The notes under the pieces were generated by a model. It was not told where the DNA came from. It searched no databases and was given only the letters and a program-made list of their open reading frames with translations. A DNA stretch of 64,000 nt from Actinoplanes cyaneus. Its GTDB lineage: Bacteria > Actinomycetota > Actinomycetes > Mycobacteriales > Micromonosporaceae. Of the stretch, positions 47,223 through 57,421 are shown one piece after another (position 1 is the first letter of the stretch; the number at the start of each line of letters is the position of its first letter). Made by a program: the position numbers and the translations under genes. The DNA is taken from assembly GCF_016862095.1 (NCBI RefSeq), contig NZ_BOMH01000018.1, forward strand, positions 1 to 64,000, read 5' to 3'.

Positions 47223-48065
47223 ATGGCCGACATCAGTTGGGCACGCCGGATGGACGCGACCACCGGCGGCGCGATGGTGCTGACCGTCGACGCGGTCGTC
47301 TTCCTGATGACGGCACTGGTGGGGGCGCCCTTCGTGCTGTTCTTCATGGCGGACGGCGACGACCCGGTCGGCCCGATCTGGCCGATGGTCACCGTGTGGG
47401 TCGTGTCCGCGGCACTCGGTTCAGCGTCGGCCGCCGCCGCGTTCCTGATCGGCGCCCGCGGCACCCAGCGCATCCGTCAGGCCGGCGCCACCACCGCGCT
47501 CGTCACGGCGGCGGCGACCGCGGTGCTGGTGGCCACCTCGGTCAGCGCGTCGCCGGTGCTGGCCGCGGTCAGCGCGGTGTTCGCCGCCGCGAATCTGGGC
47601 GCCGCGAAACTTCTGTACAGCTCGGAGCCGGAGGCCGCGGCGGCACCGTCCCTGCCGGAGGCGTTCCTGCTGGCCGCGCCCCTCGCGGAGGCCGAGGTCC
47701 GCACCCGCGACACGCTGGAGATCGATCTCCGGCGTGCGAGCGACGATCTGCCGGACGAGCCGGAGCACGAGTCGGGCGAGGACCCGGAGCCCGACCAGCG
47801 CCCGGAAACAGAGGCCGCGGCGACGAACGAGAGCCCGGCGGCGACGAACGAGACCCCGCGTGCCGAGTCGGCGGCGACGAGCGAGAACTCGCAGGCCGAA
47901 CCGGCGGCGACGCACGAAAGCCCGCACACCGAGCCGGAAAGCACAGGGACGGACCTGGTGCAGATCACCCGGCTGAGCCGCCCACGGGCCCGGGCCGCCC
48001 TGCGCACGCTATCCGGCATCCAGCTCCCGCCACGCGCCCGCCGCCCCCGGCCCGTCCGGAACTGA
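47223..48065 (+). CDS. Four-helix membrane protein with acidic repetitive cytoplasmic tail
   Basis: 280 aa from ATG 47223 with GGGGAGG upstream. Four hydrophobic helices between about 15 and 130 (MVLTVDAVVFLMTALVGAPF; MVTVWVVSAALGSASAAAAF; TALVTAAATAVLVATSVSAS; VLAAVSAVFAAANLGAAKLL), then an Ala/Glu/Thr-rich tail (about 165-250) with repeated AATNESP/AATSENS/AATHESP units and a basic end. No known domain. The last 57 bases overlap the convergent LysR gene. Confidence 0.65.
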   Translation: MADISWARRMDATTGGAMVLTVDAVVFLMTALVGAPFVLFFMADGDDPVGPIWPMVTVWVVSAALGSASAAAAFLIGARGTQRIRQAGATTALVTAAATAVLVATSVSASPVLAAVSAVFAAANLGAAKLLYSSEPEAAAAPSLPEAFLLAAPLAEAEVRTRDTLEIDLRRASDDLPDEPEHESGEDPEPDQRPETEAAATNESPAATNETPRAESAATSENSQAEPAATHESPHTEPESTGTDLVQITRLSRPRARAALRTLSGIQLPPRARRPRPVRN

Positions 48066-48839
48066 TCGTCCAAGCAGGTCCAGCGCCGCCTGGTTGAACG
48101 CCGGCACCCCGGCCGGCGCGTCACCCCGCCAGGCGAGTCCCCACTCCACCGTCTCCCCGTACTCGCCGGGGAGGTAGGCGACGTCCGGCCGCGCGTAGTA
48201 ACGCCGCACGTGACTACCCACCGCAAACACCCCGTGACCAGCTCCGACCCTGGTCAGCACCTCAGAGATCGTCGTACCCCCCGCCGGGACACGTGGCAGC
48301 CCGGCAACGTCCGCGGCATCCGCGGGCACGGCCCACCACCGGGCCTCCCGGATCAGCACTCCCCCGGCGACGAGCCCCGCCCCGGCCACGGGATACGGCG
48401 CCAGAAGAACATCAAGCCCCATTTCCCGTACGGCCTCAGCCCCGCCGCCAAGCCGGGCCTCCCGGAGCTCCACCTCCCAGCCGGGCCGCCGCGTCCGGAA
48501 ATGATCAGCGATCCGGGTGAGCAGCTGGCTGCCACCGGCGCTGACGAACCCGGCGGTCAGTGTTCCGGTGCCACCGTGTGCGGCGCCGATCGCCCGCTGC
48601 ACGCCGGCCGTGACACCGGCCCACGCCGGCCGTACCTCGTCGAGCAGGATCCGGCCGATCGGAGTGAGCACGACCCGCCTGCTCGTCCGGTCGAAGAGCG
48701 GGGCACCGATCCGGCGCTCCAGCTTGCGGATCGTCTGACTGACGCGGGTCGGCGTCACGTGCAGGCGTGCCGCCGTACGCCCGAAGTGAAGCTCTTCGGC
48801 GAGGGTGAGGAACGCTTCCAGCTCGTGTCGCTCCAGCAT
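48009..48839 (-). CDS. LysR-family transcriptional regulator
   Basis: 276 aa. HTH at about 1-60 (LERHELEAFLTLAEELHFGR, TAARLHVTPTRVSQTIRKLE, RRIGAPLFDRTSRRVVLTP). Effector domain about 90-265 (GTLTAGFVSAGGSQLLTRIA). Divergent from an NTF2-like gene, with a perfect 9-bp-arm palindrome between them, so that gene is its likely target. The 3' end overlaps the membrane-protein gene on the other strand. Confidence 0.88.
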   Translation of the reverse strand: MLERHELEAFLTLAEELHFGRTAARLHVTPTRVSQTIRKLERRIGAPLFDRTSRRVVLTPIGRILLDEVRPAWAGVTAGVQRAIGAAHGGTGTLTAGFVSAGGSQLLTRIADHFRTRRPGWEVELREARLGGGAEAVREMGLDVLLAPYPVAGAGLVAGGVLIREARWWAVPADAADVAGLPRVPAGGTTISEVLTRVGAGHGVFAVGSHVRRYYARPDVAYLPGEYGETVEWGLAWRGDAPAGVPAFNQAALDLLGRSVPDGPGAAGAWRELDAG

Positions 48840-48850
48840 CGCGCCCGCCC

Positions 48851-48873
48851 ATCGTGAAGTTCCGCTTCACGAT
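48851..48873. promoter_or_regulatory. LysR operator candidate palindrome
   Basis: ATCGTGAAG and CTTCACGAT, exact inverted arms around TTCCG, 12 bp upstream of the LysR start and 55 bp before the divergent NTF2-like start. Confidence 0.6.
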
Positions 48874-48927
48874 AGTCGCGTGAGGCGTCGTTGATCGGGT
48901 CGTGGCGCCGGCCCGAGACTCGGTCTC

Positions 48928-49407
48928 ATGCACGTCATTCGCGACCATGCCCTCGGCGGCGACGACCCGCGTGATCACCTGGAGATCGTCGATGCCCTTT
49001 ACCGTTTCGGCCTGGGTCAGGACCTTCCGGACCGTACGTTGCTCGCGTCGGCCTTCACCGCCGGCGCCGAGCTGGATTTCCGCCCGGCGGCTCGCCGCTG
49101 GGGTGGCGAACCGCCCCTGATGACCGGCCGGGACGCGATCGTCGACACCATCCTGAGCGGGTTCGCGGGCCGGGTCACCACCTCGCATCAGGTCACCAAC
49201 CCGCGCGTCGCGATCGACGGCGAGCTCGCCACGATGACCGCGCTGGTCGAGGCGCAGCATGTGCTGACGGCGAGCCCGGCGACGTACGCGCTGCTGAAGA
49301 ACCGTTACGCGGTGAGCCTGTCCCGCGATGGCGGCCGCTGGCTGATGAGCCACGTCCGCATCGACAACGTCTGGTATCTCGGCGACCCGGCCGCGATCTT
49401 CAGCTGA
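48928..49407 (+). CDS. NTF2/SnoaL-like protein
   Basis: 159 aa, ATG 48928. SnoaL-4-type pattern: LEIVDALYRFGLGQDLPDRT, LLASAFTAGAELDFRPAARR, GRDAIVDTILSGFAGRVTTS, HQVTNPRVAIDGELATMTAL and RWLMSHVRIDNVWYLGD. Family members include dehydratases and hydroxylating-dioxygenase-like proteins; no specific role can be given. Its promoter region holds the palindrome next to the LysR gene. The 3' end overlaps the convergent histidine kinase gene by 8 bp. Confidence 0.8.
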   Translation: MHVIRDHALGGDDPRDHLEIVDALYRFGLGQDLPDRTLLASAFTAGAELDFRPAARRWGGEPPLMTGRDAIVDTILSGFAGRVTTSHQVTNPRVAIDGELATMTALVEAQHVLTASPATYALLKNRYAVSLSRDGGRWLMSHVRIDNVWYLGDPAAIFS

Positions 49408-51418
49408 CCGGGACCGGCGTGTCCCGTAACGGCAGGCGGACGCAGACCACGGTGCCGGTCGGCTGGTTGTCGGAGAGCGAGATCGTCCCGTGGTGCAGGT
49501 GGACGATCGCCCTGGCCAGGCTCAGCCCGAGTCCGTGACCGGCGATCCCGTGATGGCGGACGTTGCTGCCGCGGAAGAACCGGTCGAAGACCCGGCCGTG
49601 CTCCCCCGCCGGCACGCCGATGCCGAGGTCGGTCACGTGCAGGTGGATCGTCGTCGGGTCGGTGGTCATGGTGATCCGCACCGGCTCGCCGGCCCGGCTG
49701 TAGGTGATCGCGTTGGCCAGCACGTCGTCGACCACCTGCCGGAGCCGGACGCCGTCGCCGGTCGTGGTCAGCCGTTCCGGGAGGGCGGCCTCGATGCGGA
49801 CACCGGCGTCGGCCGCGGTGTGCCGGGCAACGGTGATCGCGTCGCTGACGACGGCGGTCAGGTCGACCGGGCTGAGCTGCAGGTCGGTGTGCCCGGCGTC
49901 GAGGTGCGCCAGGTCGAGCAGCGCGTCGACGATGCTCTGCAGGATGGCAGCGTTCCGGTCGATCGCGGTCACCATCTGCCGGTGTTCGTCGTCGAGCAGG
50001 CCGGCGTCCTCGGCGAGCATCCGCGCGTTGGCGGTGATCGACGTCAGCGGCGTACGCAGCTCGTGCCCGACCAGGTTGACGAAGTCCTCCTGAACCTGGC
50101 TGAGCTGCCGCGCGAGTTGCTCCGAGCGGCGCAGCGCCACGTACGCGCCGATCTGCGACGCCACCCCGTTGAGCAGCACCACCAGTTGGTCCTCGTGGAC
50201 CTCGGGCGCGGCGGCGTAGCAGGTGAGCACTCCGAGCAGGGTGCCGCCGTCGCGGACCGGAACGCCGAGCGCGGTACGCACCCCGTTGCGCAGGCAGGCC
50301 TCCTGCCGTTCCCGCTCATATCCGGTGATCCGATCATTGCGTACGGTGAGGTCCGGTACGAGGATCGGCTGACCGGTCGCCCAGACCCGCCCGGTGATGC
50401 CCTGGCCGTGGACCGGCTGGTGCCCGAAGATCTCGTCCGCGGCGCCCCAGTGCCCGGCGGGGCGTAACGTGCCCGATCCCTCGTCGAGCAGGAACAGTTC
50501 GGCGCCGGGCCAGCCGAGGGTGCCGGCCACGGTTCGCAGCAGGTCCGGCGCGACCGCGGTGATCGACGGCGACGTGCCGAGCAGCTTCTCGATGGTGTCC
50601 TGGCAGGCCCGGAATCGTTCGAGGCGGCGGACCGCCGTGACGTCCTGGCCGACCGCGACCGCCCCGATCTGCCGCCGGTCCGCCCCGTGGATCGGCCGGG
50701 CCGTGGTGGCGAGCGTCCGGGCGCTGCGGCCGGGCACCTCGACCACGACGTCGGTCGGCGCGACGTGTTCGCCCTGGCAGGCCCGGCCCAGCGGGGTCTG
50801 TTCCCAGGCCAGCGGCACGGAACGCCCGTCGCGCAGGATCGTGCCCGCGGTGATCTTCCCCGGCTCCGGGACCGGACCGTCGGGGAGCAGCCCCAGGTCC
50901 GAGCGGGCGGCCTGGTTCAGCACCACCAGCCGGCCCCTGTCGTCGCAGGCGGTGACTCCCACCGACAGGCTGTCCAGCAGCGCGGCGAGGAAGCTGTCGT
51001 TGCGGTCGGCGCGTGCCTCCGCGTCCGCCTGGCCGGAGAGGTCGGTGAGGAAGATGCAGGCGATCGGGCTGCCGGCCGCGGGGATCACCGACACCGTGGC
51101 GCGGACCGCGAGCATCCGGCCGTCGCGGTGGCGGACCCGGATCTCCCGTGCGACCGGGCGCCGCGGGGCGGACGCGAACAGCCGGGCCAGCGCGGGAGCG
51201 GTCGGGCCGTCGTGCTCGGGGTGCAACGTGTCGTCGAGGTGGCGGCCGCAGATCTCCTCGGCGGGGAAGCCGAGCAGCTCCTCGGCCGACCGGTTGACAC
51301 CGCGGACCAGGCCGGTGGAGTCCACCGCCAGGAACGCCTCCTGCACACTGTCCAGCAGCGCCGCACTGTCCAGGGCCGCCATCCATTCCGGGCCGGCGAC
51401 CATTCCGTTCACCGTCAC
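49400..51418 (-). CDS. PAS-PAS-GAF sensor histidine kinase
   Basis: 672 aa, soluble. PAS 1 about 18-130 (LLDSVQEAFLAVDSTGLVRG), PAS 2 about 145-260 (LDSLSVGVTACDDRGRLVVL), GAF about 275-430, HisKA with His in FVNLVGHELRTPLTSITANA, HATPase with N-box (DDVLANAITYS), G1 (DLGIGVPAG) and G2 (GHGLGLSLARAI). It should autophosphorylate in response to a cytoplasmic signal. No response regulator gene is adjacent. The AT-rich upstream region (51419-51470) contains promoter-like bases (TATAAAGT on the complementary reading). Confidence 0.9.
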   Translation of the reverse strand: MTVNGMVAGPEWMAALDSAALLDSVQEAFLAVDSTGLVRGVNRSAEELLGFPAEEICGRHLDDTLHPEHDGPTAPALARLFASAPRRPVAREIRVRHRDGRMLAVRATVSVIPAAGSPIACIFLTDLSGQADAEARADRNDSFLAALLDSLSVGVTACDDRGRLVVLNQAARSDLGLLPDGPVPEPGKITAGTILRDGRSVPLAWEQTPLGRACQGEHVAPTDVVVEVPGRSARTLATTARPIHGADRRQIGAVAVGQDVTAVRRLERFRACQDTIEKLLGTSPSITAVAPDLLRTVAGTLGWPGAELFLLDEGSGTLRPAGHWGAADEIFGHQPVHGQGITGRVWATGQPILVPDLTVRNDRITGYERERQEACLRNGVRTALGVPVRDGGTLLGVLTCYAAAPEVHEDQLVVLLNGVASQIGAYVALRRSEQLARQLSQVQEDFVNLVGHELRTPLTSITANARMLAEDAGLLDDEHRQMVTAIDRNAAILQSIVDALLDLAHLDAGHTDLQLSPVDLTAVVSDAITVARHTAADAGVRIEAALPERLTTTGDGVRLRQVVDDVLANAITYSRAGEPVRITMTTDPTTIHLHVTDLGIGVPAGEHGRVFDRFFRGSNVRHHGIAGHGLGLSLARAIVHLHHGTISLSDNQPTGTVVCVRLPLRDTPVPVS

Positions 51419-51509
51419 CTATAAAGTGTGCGCTGGAACAGTGCAGTATTTTACGTTCTGCAACAATTACCGTCGGACGTGCCGAGCCGGTGACGGACAC
51501 GCGGGCCGC

Positions 51510-52097
51510 TCAGGCGGTGAACTCGCTCAACCGCGCGGCGATGTCCCCGCTGACCGCCGCTCGCTGCCGCTCGATCTGCGCGGCGAGGTCACCGATCTCG
51601 TCGAGCATCGCGGCCCGCTGCGCCTCGATCCCGGAGATCGCCTCGGCGTGTGCGTGCCGGGCGTCCGCCACGATCGTCGAGGCCCGCAACTGGGCGTCGC
51701 TGACCAACTGGCCTGCCCTGGTGCTGGCCTGCTCGACCAGGGCATCGGCCTCGCGGCGAGCTTCGGCGACGTGCTCGTCCGCATTCCGCTGAGCCAGCTC
51801 CAACATGTGCGGATTGTCCAGCTTTATCGTTGCATTCTTGGCTTTGTCTAGCTCGGCCCGCAGGGCCCGCGCGTGCTCCTCGGCCCGCAGGCAGTCCAGC
51901 TCGGCCCGCCGGACCCGTTCCGCCAGGTCATCGGGGGCCAGCCGATCGCTGAGCGCCCGGTTCTCCGCCTCGAGCCGTTGCAACTCGCCGGCCACGTCCT
52001 GAAGGAACGCGTCGACCTGATCCTCGTGGTATCCGCTCGTGCCCGGCCGTGGCCGCCGGAACGCCATGCTGCCGATCTCGGCTGGGGTGATCCCCAC
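51510..52097 (-). CDS. DivIVA-like coiled-coil protein
   Basis: 195 aa. N-terminus MGITPAEIGSMAFRRPRPGT, then SGYHEDQVDAFLQDVAGELQ, fits the DivIVA-domain pattern (helical pair around a crossed loop). Heptads run through about 28-75 and 95-185 (ELAQRNADEHVAEARREADA; SGIEAQRAAMLDEIGDLAAQ). Related in layout to the protein at 10256-10894. A role in cell-pole or envelope organisation is inferred from family only. Located between two histidine kinase genes on the same strand. Confidence 0.78.
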   Translation of the reverse strand: MGITPAEIGSMAFRRPRPGTSGYHEDQVDAFLQDVAGELQRLEAENRALSDRLAPDDLAERVRRAELDCLRAEEHARALRAELDKAKNATIKLDNPHMLELAQRNADEHVAEARREADALVEQASTRAGQLVSDAQLRASTIVADARHAHAEAISGIEAQRAAMLDEIGDLAAQIERQRAAVSGDIAARLSEFTA

Positions 52098-52230
52098 GGC
52101 GGGTACCTGCCTTCCTGCGCCTGTGCACGTTCCCCCACCGGTGTCGGAACCCCGATGTCCGATCCAGCCAGGTCAACGTCGGAAGGCAGTACACCCGGCC
52201 TCACGAGTCAATGTCAACATGGTGTGCCCG

Positions 52231-54093
52231 TCAAGCCCCGTTTGCGTGAGCCGACGCCACGGACTCGCCCACCATCGCGAGCAGTTCGACGGCAGTGAAC
52301 GGCTTCTGCAGGATCGGGATCTCCGGCCCCAGCCCGTGCTCGCGGCGCACCTCGGCGTCGCTGTAACCGGACATGAACAGCACCCGCAGGTCCGGCCTGC
52401 GGGCCCGCAGGCGCGCGGCGAGCACCGGACCCGAGTGGCCGCGCATCACCACGTCGGTGAGGACGAGAGAGACGTCGTGCAGGTCCATGCCGGCCAGCGA
52501 TTCCTCCCCCAGCACCGTGGCCCGGTAGCCGTTGTCGCGCAGAATGCGGGTCACCACATCGCGTACGTGATCGTCGTCCTCCACCACCATGACCAGCTCA
52601 CCGTGACCGTGGGCGAGCTCGCCCGACGACGGATCGGCGGGCGTGTCCCCGGTCGGCGTGGCCGACGGCAGCAGGATGCGGAACGTGGTCCCGATGCCGG
52701 GCGCGGACTCGACTCCGATCGTGCCTCCCGCGTCGCCGACGATGCCGTAGACCGTGGCCAGCCCCAGACCCGTACCGCGATCGGCGGATTTGGTCGTGAA
52801 GAACGGCTCGAAGAGCCGGTCCCGGACCTCGGCGGTCATGCCGCAGCCGGTGTCGCTGACGGTCAGGCGGGCGTAGCGGCCGGGCGGCAACGGCGCGGCC
52901 GGGCCGTCACTGATGGTCACCACATCGGTCTCCACCACGACGACACCACCGTCGGTCATCGCGTCCCGCGCGTTGATCACCAGGTTGAGCAGGATCTGGT
53001 CGAGGCGCCCACGGTTCGCGCGGACCGGCATCGAGCCCGCGGACGGCCGGCAGACCAGCCGCACGTTCTCGCCGATGGTCCGGCCGAGCAACTCGTCGGC
53101 CTCGATGACCACCTGGTTGAGATCGATGATCTCCACCTGCGTCGGCTCCCGTTTCGCGAAGAGCAGCAGCTGCCCGGTCAGCGATTTGGCCCGCTCAGCG
53201 GCGTTGCGGATCTTCGACAGGTCGTCGGCCGCCTCGCCGCTGACCTGGTCGGCGAGGAAGTCGGCGTAGTTCAGGATGATCGCGAGCAGATTGTTGAAGT
53301 CGTGCGCGACCCCACCGGCGAGCTGCCCCAGGCTCTCCAGCCGATCGGCTCGCGCGGACCGCTCCCGGGCGAGCTTCTCCTCGGTGATGTCACGCTCGGT
53401 GGCGGCGGCCGCGACCACGATGCCGTTGTCGTCGCGGATCGGCCAGACGTCGACGGAGACCAGGAACGGCGTGCCGTCCCGGCGCACCCGGCGCGTCTCG
53501 TCGAGGTGGATCCGTCGTCCGGTGGCCAGCTCGGCCAGCCCGTCCTCGAACGCCGGGCCGCGGTCCTGCGGGAGGAGCTCGGCGAACGGCCTGCCGACGA
53601 CCTCGGCGGCCCGCCAGCCGTACAACCTGTCGGCGCCGCTGTTCCAGGCGATCACCGTGCCGTGCAGGTCGGTCGCGATGATCGCGTTCCCGGACTGCTC
53701 GGCGATCACGGCCAGCATCTCCCGCTCCCGGGTCGCGACGGCGTTCGCCCGGTGCAATCGCTGCTGGTGCGCGGCGAGCGCCCAGCAGATCACGGTGGCC
53801 GCGATCACCAGCGCGAGCCGCGCCAGCTGGTCGGCCGTGCCGAACAGGCCCTGCGAGGTGGAGACGGCCAGCGCCACGCCGAACGCGTACACCCCGACCA
53901 GCAGCACCGCGTCCGGGACCGCCGCGATCGCGGCCAGCGCCGGCCCGATCGCCACCATGCCGAAGGTCAGAGAGCGCGCCGGCGTCAGCGCGGAGACCAC
54001 GCCCAGGACCGTCACGGTGAGGACCGACACCAGGACGACGGACGATCGCGCGCGTGCGCGTACGCCCGAACCGGGTGCCGGGTGTTTCGCCAC
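52231..54093 (-). CDS. Hybrid histidine kinase with PAS and receiver domains
   Basis: 620 aa from GTG 54093 behind AAAGG; an upstream ATG at 54201 adds unlikely sequence. Several membrane helices occur in about 15-125 ([57 protein letters not shown]), PAS about 145-265, kinase with His in [21 protein letters not shown]-box [18 protein letters not shown], and [13 protein letters not shown]-terminal receiver domain follows about 500-615 with [11 protein letters not shown], phosphoacceptor Asp in [10 protein letters not shown] and QKPF. A self-contained phosphorelay start; output partner unknown. Confidence 0.9.
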   Translation of the reverse strand: MAKHPAPGSGVRARARSSVVLVSVLTVTVLGVVSALTPARSLTFGMVAIGPALAAIAAVPDAVLLVGVYAFGVALAVSTSQGLFGTADQLARLALVIAATVICWALAAHQQRLHRANAVATREREMLAVIAEQSGNAIIATDLHGTVIAWNSGADRLYGWRAAEVVGRPFAELLPQDRGPAFEDGLAELATGRRIHLDETRRVRRDGTPFLVSVDVWPIRDDNGIVVAAAATERDITEEKLARERSARADRLESLGQLAGGVAHDFNNLLAIILNYADFLADQVSGEAADDLSKIRNAAERAKSLTGQLLLFAKREPTQVEIIDLNQVVIEADELLGRTIGENVRLVCRPSAGSMPVRANRGRLDQILLNLVINARDAMTDGGVVVVETDVVTISDGPAAPLPPGRYARLTVSDTGCGMTAEVRDRLFEPFFTTKSADRGTGLGLATVYGIVGDAGGTIGVESAPGIGTTFRILLPSATPTGDTPADPSSGELAHGHGELVMVVEDDDHVRDVVTRILRDNGYRATVLGEESLAGMDLHDVSLVLTDVVMRGHSGPVLAARLRARRPDLRVLFMSGYSDAEVRREHGLGPEIPILQKPFTAVELLAMVGESVASAHANGA

Positions 54094-54254
54094 GGTTGAC
54101 CTTTCGTGCCCATCGGCCGGGAGCGTCCCCCGGAAGCCTAGACGCGGGCCGACCGCATCAGAGCATGTTCGCCGGAAGGAACAGGGCCCGGACCCTGTCA
54201 CAGATCACCGGCCTGCCCGGTCATGACTGGCGAACCCAACAGGAAGGCAATGCC

Positions 54255-54992
54255 ATGAAGATCGCCGTCATCGGGGGCACCGGGCTCATCGGTTCCCAGG
54301 TCGTCACGCTGCTCGACGCCGCCGGGCACGACGCCGTGCCGCACTCCCCCTCGACCGGTCTCGACCTGATCACCGGCAAGGGGCTGACCGAGGCGCTGAC
54401 CGGCGCCGACGTCGTGGTGAACCTGACGAACTCGCCCACCTTCGACGAGGCGTCCCCGGAGTTCTTCCGCACCACGATGGACAACCTGCTCACGGCCGCC
54501 GCGGAGTGCGGTGTCGGGCACGCCGTCATCCTGTCCATCGTCGGCGCGGAGCTCGTCCCGGACCTGGTCTACTACCAGGCCAAGGTGCTGCAGGAGGACA
54601 CTCTCAAGGCCGGCCCGATCCCGTGGTCGATCGTTCGCGCCACCCAGTTCTTCGAGTTCGTGGGCGCGGTGCTCTCGTGGACCACCGACGGCGGCACGGT
54701 CCGCCTCCCGGCCACCCCGATCCAGCCGATGGCCTCGGCGGACGTCGCCGCGGCGGTCGCCGAGGTCTGCGCCGGCGCCCCGCTGAACGCGACCCGCGAC
54801 GTCGCCGGCCCCGAGGTCTTCACCCTCGACGAGCTGGGCCGCGTCTTCCTCGCCGCCAAGGACGACGAGCGGACCGTCGTCGTGGACCCGGCCGCCGGCA
54901 TGTTCGCCGCGGTCAAGGGCGACGCGATCATCGCGGGACCGGGCGCGCACCTCGCCACCACCACGTACCGCGAGTTCCTCGCCCACGCCTAA
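54255..54992 (+). CDS. NmrA/SDR-like NAD(P)-binding protein
   Basis: 245 aa, ATG after AGGAAGG. Glycine motif MKIAVIGGTGLIGSQVVTLL, then VVVNLTNSPTFDEASPEFFR, VGHAVILSIVGAELVPDLVY with YQAKVLQED (Y-x3-K-like) and WSIVRATQFFEFVGA. An atypical SDR similar to those that act as reductases or as NADP sensors. Divergent from the hybrid kinase. A long hairpin follows. Confidence 0.85.
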   Translation: MKIAVIGGTGLIGSQVVTLLDAAGHDAVPHSPSTGLDLITGKGLTEALTGADVVVNLTNSPTFDEASPEFFRTTMDNLLTAAAECGVGHAVILSIVGAELVPDLVYYQAKVLQEDTLKAGPIPWSIVRATQFFEFVGAVLSWTTDGGTVRLPATPIQPMASADVAAAVAEVCAGAPLNATRDVAGPEVFTLDELGRVFLAAKDDERTVVVDPAAGMFAAVKGDAIIAGPGAHLATTTYREFLAHA

Positions 54993-55047
54993 GAACTTCA
55001 TCAGGTCCGATCTCCGCTGTGGTCCATCTCCGCTGCTCCCGCGGGGA

Positions 55048-55100
55048 CCCTTGCGGGCCGAGCAGGGCGCGGGGCGCCCAGAACGCTCAGCCCGCAAGGG
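55048..55100. terminator. Long hairpin, probable bidirectional terminator
   Basis: CCCTTGCGGGC pairs with GCCCGCAAGGG, then GAGC with GCTC after one mismatch, enclosing GGGCGC/GCGCCC. Lies between convergent genes. Confidence 0.75.
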
Positions 55101-55227
55101 CGGCGTCCTTGGGTGGTCGCGGTCGGAGCAACAAACCCGTCCACAGCTCCCACCTGCCGCGGAGCCCCGCCCGTAGGACTCCGCGACGTGGCAGCCGCGT
55201 CACGGCAGCAACGCGGCGCGCTCTCCT

Positions 55228-55280
55228 GGCTGGTGCTCATGGTCGTTATTCGTGCCTCATAACGACCATGAGCACCAGCC
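55228..55280. repeat. Dispersed palindromic repeat, copy 2
   Basis: Exact 22-bp arms (GGCTGGTGCTCATGGTCGTT...) around loop TCGTGCCTC, the reverse complement of copy 1's loop, so it is the same element in the other orientation. Confidence 0.9.
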
Positions 55281-55387
55281 GGACGCCCGCGCCGCGCCAC
55301 CGGCCGGCCCCGGCGCTACCTCGCGCCCCCACCGCACGCGAGGCCAGCCACGGCTCACCGCGGCGAAGCGCTGCGAGGCAGGGCGGG

Positions 55388-57421
55388 TCAGCGCGGGCTG
55401 GGCAGGGCAGGGAGGAGTTTGTCGAGGCGGGCGGGCAGCGAACGGATGCGGACTCCGGTGGCGTGCCAGATCGCGTTCAGGATGGCGGCGGGTGAGCCGA
55501 CGATGCCGATCTCGCCGATGCCCTTGCTGCCCATCGGGTTGAGGTCGGACTCCGGGGCGTCGAGCCACGCCGCGTCGATCCACTCGACGTCGGCGTGCGT
55601 CGGGATGTGGTACTCGGCCAGGTCGTGGTTGACCCACGTGCCCTGGGCCGGGTCCAGCACACCCTCCTCGTGCAGCGCCATGCCCATCCCCATGATCATG
55701 CCGCCGAGGAACTGGGAGCGGGCGGTACGCGGGTTGAGGATGCGGCCGCCGTCGAACATGCCGAAGAGGCGGGACACCCGGACCTCGCCGGTCACGGTGC
55801 TCACGCGTACCTCGGCGAAGTGTGCGCCGGAGGCGTGCCTGCCCTCCTTCTGCTGCTGAACCAATGCGGTCGTGTCGAAGGTCGCCTCCTCCGTCGACCC
55901 GCCGGCGGCACGCAGCTCGCGGCAGGCGCCGGTGACGGCCCAGCCCCAGGAGGCGCTGCCCGAGGAGCCACCGGCGACCGACGCCTGCGGCAGGGTGCTG
56001 TTGCCGATCCGGATGTGGATCTGCTCGACGGGCACCCCGAGCTCGTCGGCGGCGATCTGGGTGAGAATCGTGCGCGCGCCGGTGCCCAGGTCGGCCGCGG
56101 CGATCGCGACCTCGTACTCGTCGTTGCCGAGCGCCCGGACCCGCGCGGTCGACGGCATCGCCTGCGCCGGATAGGTCGCCCCGGCCATCCCGAAGCCGAT
56201 CAGCCATTCTCCGTCGGTGCGGCGATCGCGCTCGGACCAGCCGAAACGTTCGGCCCCGGAGCGCAGGCACTCGACGTAGCGGGGATTCTCCGGCGAGTTG
56301 CGGACGCGCAGCTCGACCGGGTCGACGCCGAGCTCCGCGGCGAGCTCGTCGAGCGCGCATTCCAGGCCGACCATGCCGGGCGCCTCACCGGGCGCGCGCA
56401 TCCAGCGCGGCGTCGGCATGTCGAGGCGGACCACCTGATGACCGGTGCGGAGGTTCGGCACGGGGTACACCTCCCGCGTCACCACCGAGGCCGATTCGAC
56501 GAATTCGAACAGCCGGCTCGACTGTGTGCACGTTTGATGATCGATCGCGGTCAGGATGCCGTCCCGGGTAGCGCCGACGCGGATCCGCTGGACGGTCGGG
56601 GCGCGATGGCCGACCATGCTGAACATCGCCTGGCGCGGCAGGGCGATCTGCACCGGCCGGCCGGTGACCAGGGAACCGAGGGCGGCGAGGACGGCGTTCG
56701 GGCGGGCGCTGCCCTTCGAGCCGAAGCCGCCACCGACGTGCTCGGTGACGACGTGCACCCGCTCGGCGGGCAGCCCGAAGATCGCCCCGACGGTCTCGGC
56801 GATGCCGGACGGGTGCTGGTTGGAGTCGTACAGGATCAGGTCCTGACCGTCCCAGCGGGCGATCGTGGCGTGCGGCTCCATCGGGTTGTTGTGCAGGGCC
56901 GGCGTCTCGTAGACGACGTCGATCGTGACCGGCGCCCCGGCCAGCGCGGCGTCGACGTCACCGGTGTCCGAGGTCGCGGGAGCATCCGGCACGACCGTCT
57001 CCGGCGTGTAGCGATCGGGGTGGTCGGCGCGCAGCTCGACGTCGTGGTCCTCGGCGGTGATCTCCAGCTGGACGGCCTGGGCCGCTCGGCGGGCGGCCTC
57101 GATCGAGGTGGCGATGACGAGCGCGAGGGGCTGGCCGCGGTACCGGATCTCGTCGGACTGGAGGACCGCCAGCTCGGGGTCGTCGGGTTTCTCCAGCTCA
57201 GGGGCGTTGCCGTGCCACAGGACGGCGAGCACGTCCTCCTCGGCGGGATCGGTCAGGACCGCGTCGAGGCGGCCGCGGGCGACCGGGGAGGCGACGATCC
57301 ATCCGTACGCCAAATGATCTTGTGGGTATTCCGCCGCGTAGCGGGCCGCGCCGGAGACCTTGGCCGGGCCCTCCAGGCGCGCCAGGGGTGAGCCCACCGC
57401 GCGTGCCGACGTCGAGGTCAT
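55388..57421 (-). CDS. Aldehyde/xanthine oxidase-type molybdopterin subunit
   Basis: 677 aa from ATG 57421, overlapping the FAD-subunit stop (ATGA). Xanthine-oxidase fold: [20 protein letters not shown], the cofactor loop [40 protein letters not shown], and the catalytic region [20 protein letters not shown] with the active-site Glu. Resembles PaoC/YagR. It would oxidise aldehydes or heterocycles with molybdenum cofactor. The family normally has about 730 residues, so this is slightly short but complete at both ends. Third gene of a coupled operon. Confidence 0.88.
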   Translation of the reverse strand: MTSTSARAVGSPLARLEGPAKVSGAARYAAEYPQDHLAYGWIVASPVARGRLDAVLTDPAEEDVLAVLWHGNAPELEKPDDPELAVLQSDEIRYRGQPLALVIATSIEAARRAAQAVQLEITAEDHDVELRADHPDRYTPETVVPDAPATSDTGDVDAALAGAPVTIDVVYETPALHNNPMEPHATIARWDGQDLILYDSNQHPSGIAETVGAIFGLPAERVHVVTEHVGGGFGSKGSARPNAVLAALGSLVTGRPVQIALPRQAMFSMVGHRAPTVQRIRVGATRDGILTAIDHQTCTQSSRLFEFVESASVVTREVYPVPNLRTGHQVVRLDMPTPRWMRAPGEAPGMVGLECALDELAAELGVDPVELRVRNSPENPRYVECLRSGAERFGWSERDRRTDGEWLIGFGMAGATYPAQAMPSTARVRALGNDEYEVAIAAADLGTGARTILTQIAADELGVPVEQIHIRIGNSTLPQASVAGGSSGSASWGWAVTGACRELRAAGGSTEEATFDTTALVQQQKEGRHASGAHFAEVRVSTVTGEVRVSRLFGMFDGGRILNPRTARSQFLGGMIMGMGMALHEEGVLDPAQGTWVNHDLAEYHIPTHADVEWIDAAWLDAPESDLNPMGSKGIGEIGIVGSPAAILNAIWHATGVRIRSLPARLDKLLPALPSPR

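Larger units (their letters stand above)
54993..55387. other. 395-bp gap with terminator and palindromic repeat
   Basis: No gene supported. Contains a long GC hairpin (55048-55100) and palindrome copy 2 (55228-55280). Confidence 0.6.

Noticed and set aside
54093..54201. N-terminal extension of the hybrid kinase to ATG 54201
   Set aside because: Lower coding likelihood, overlaps the promoter of the divergent gene, and GTG 54093 has a good ribosome site.
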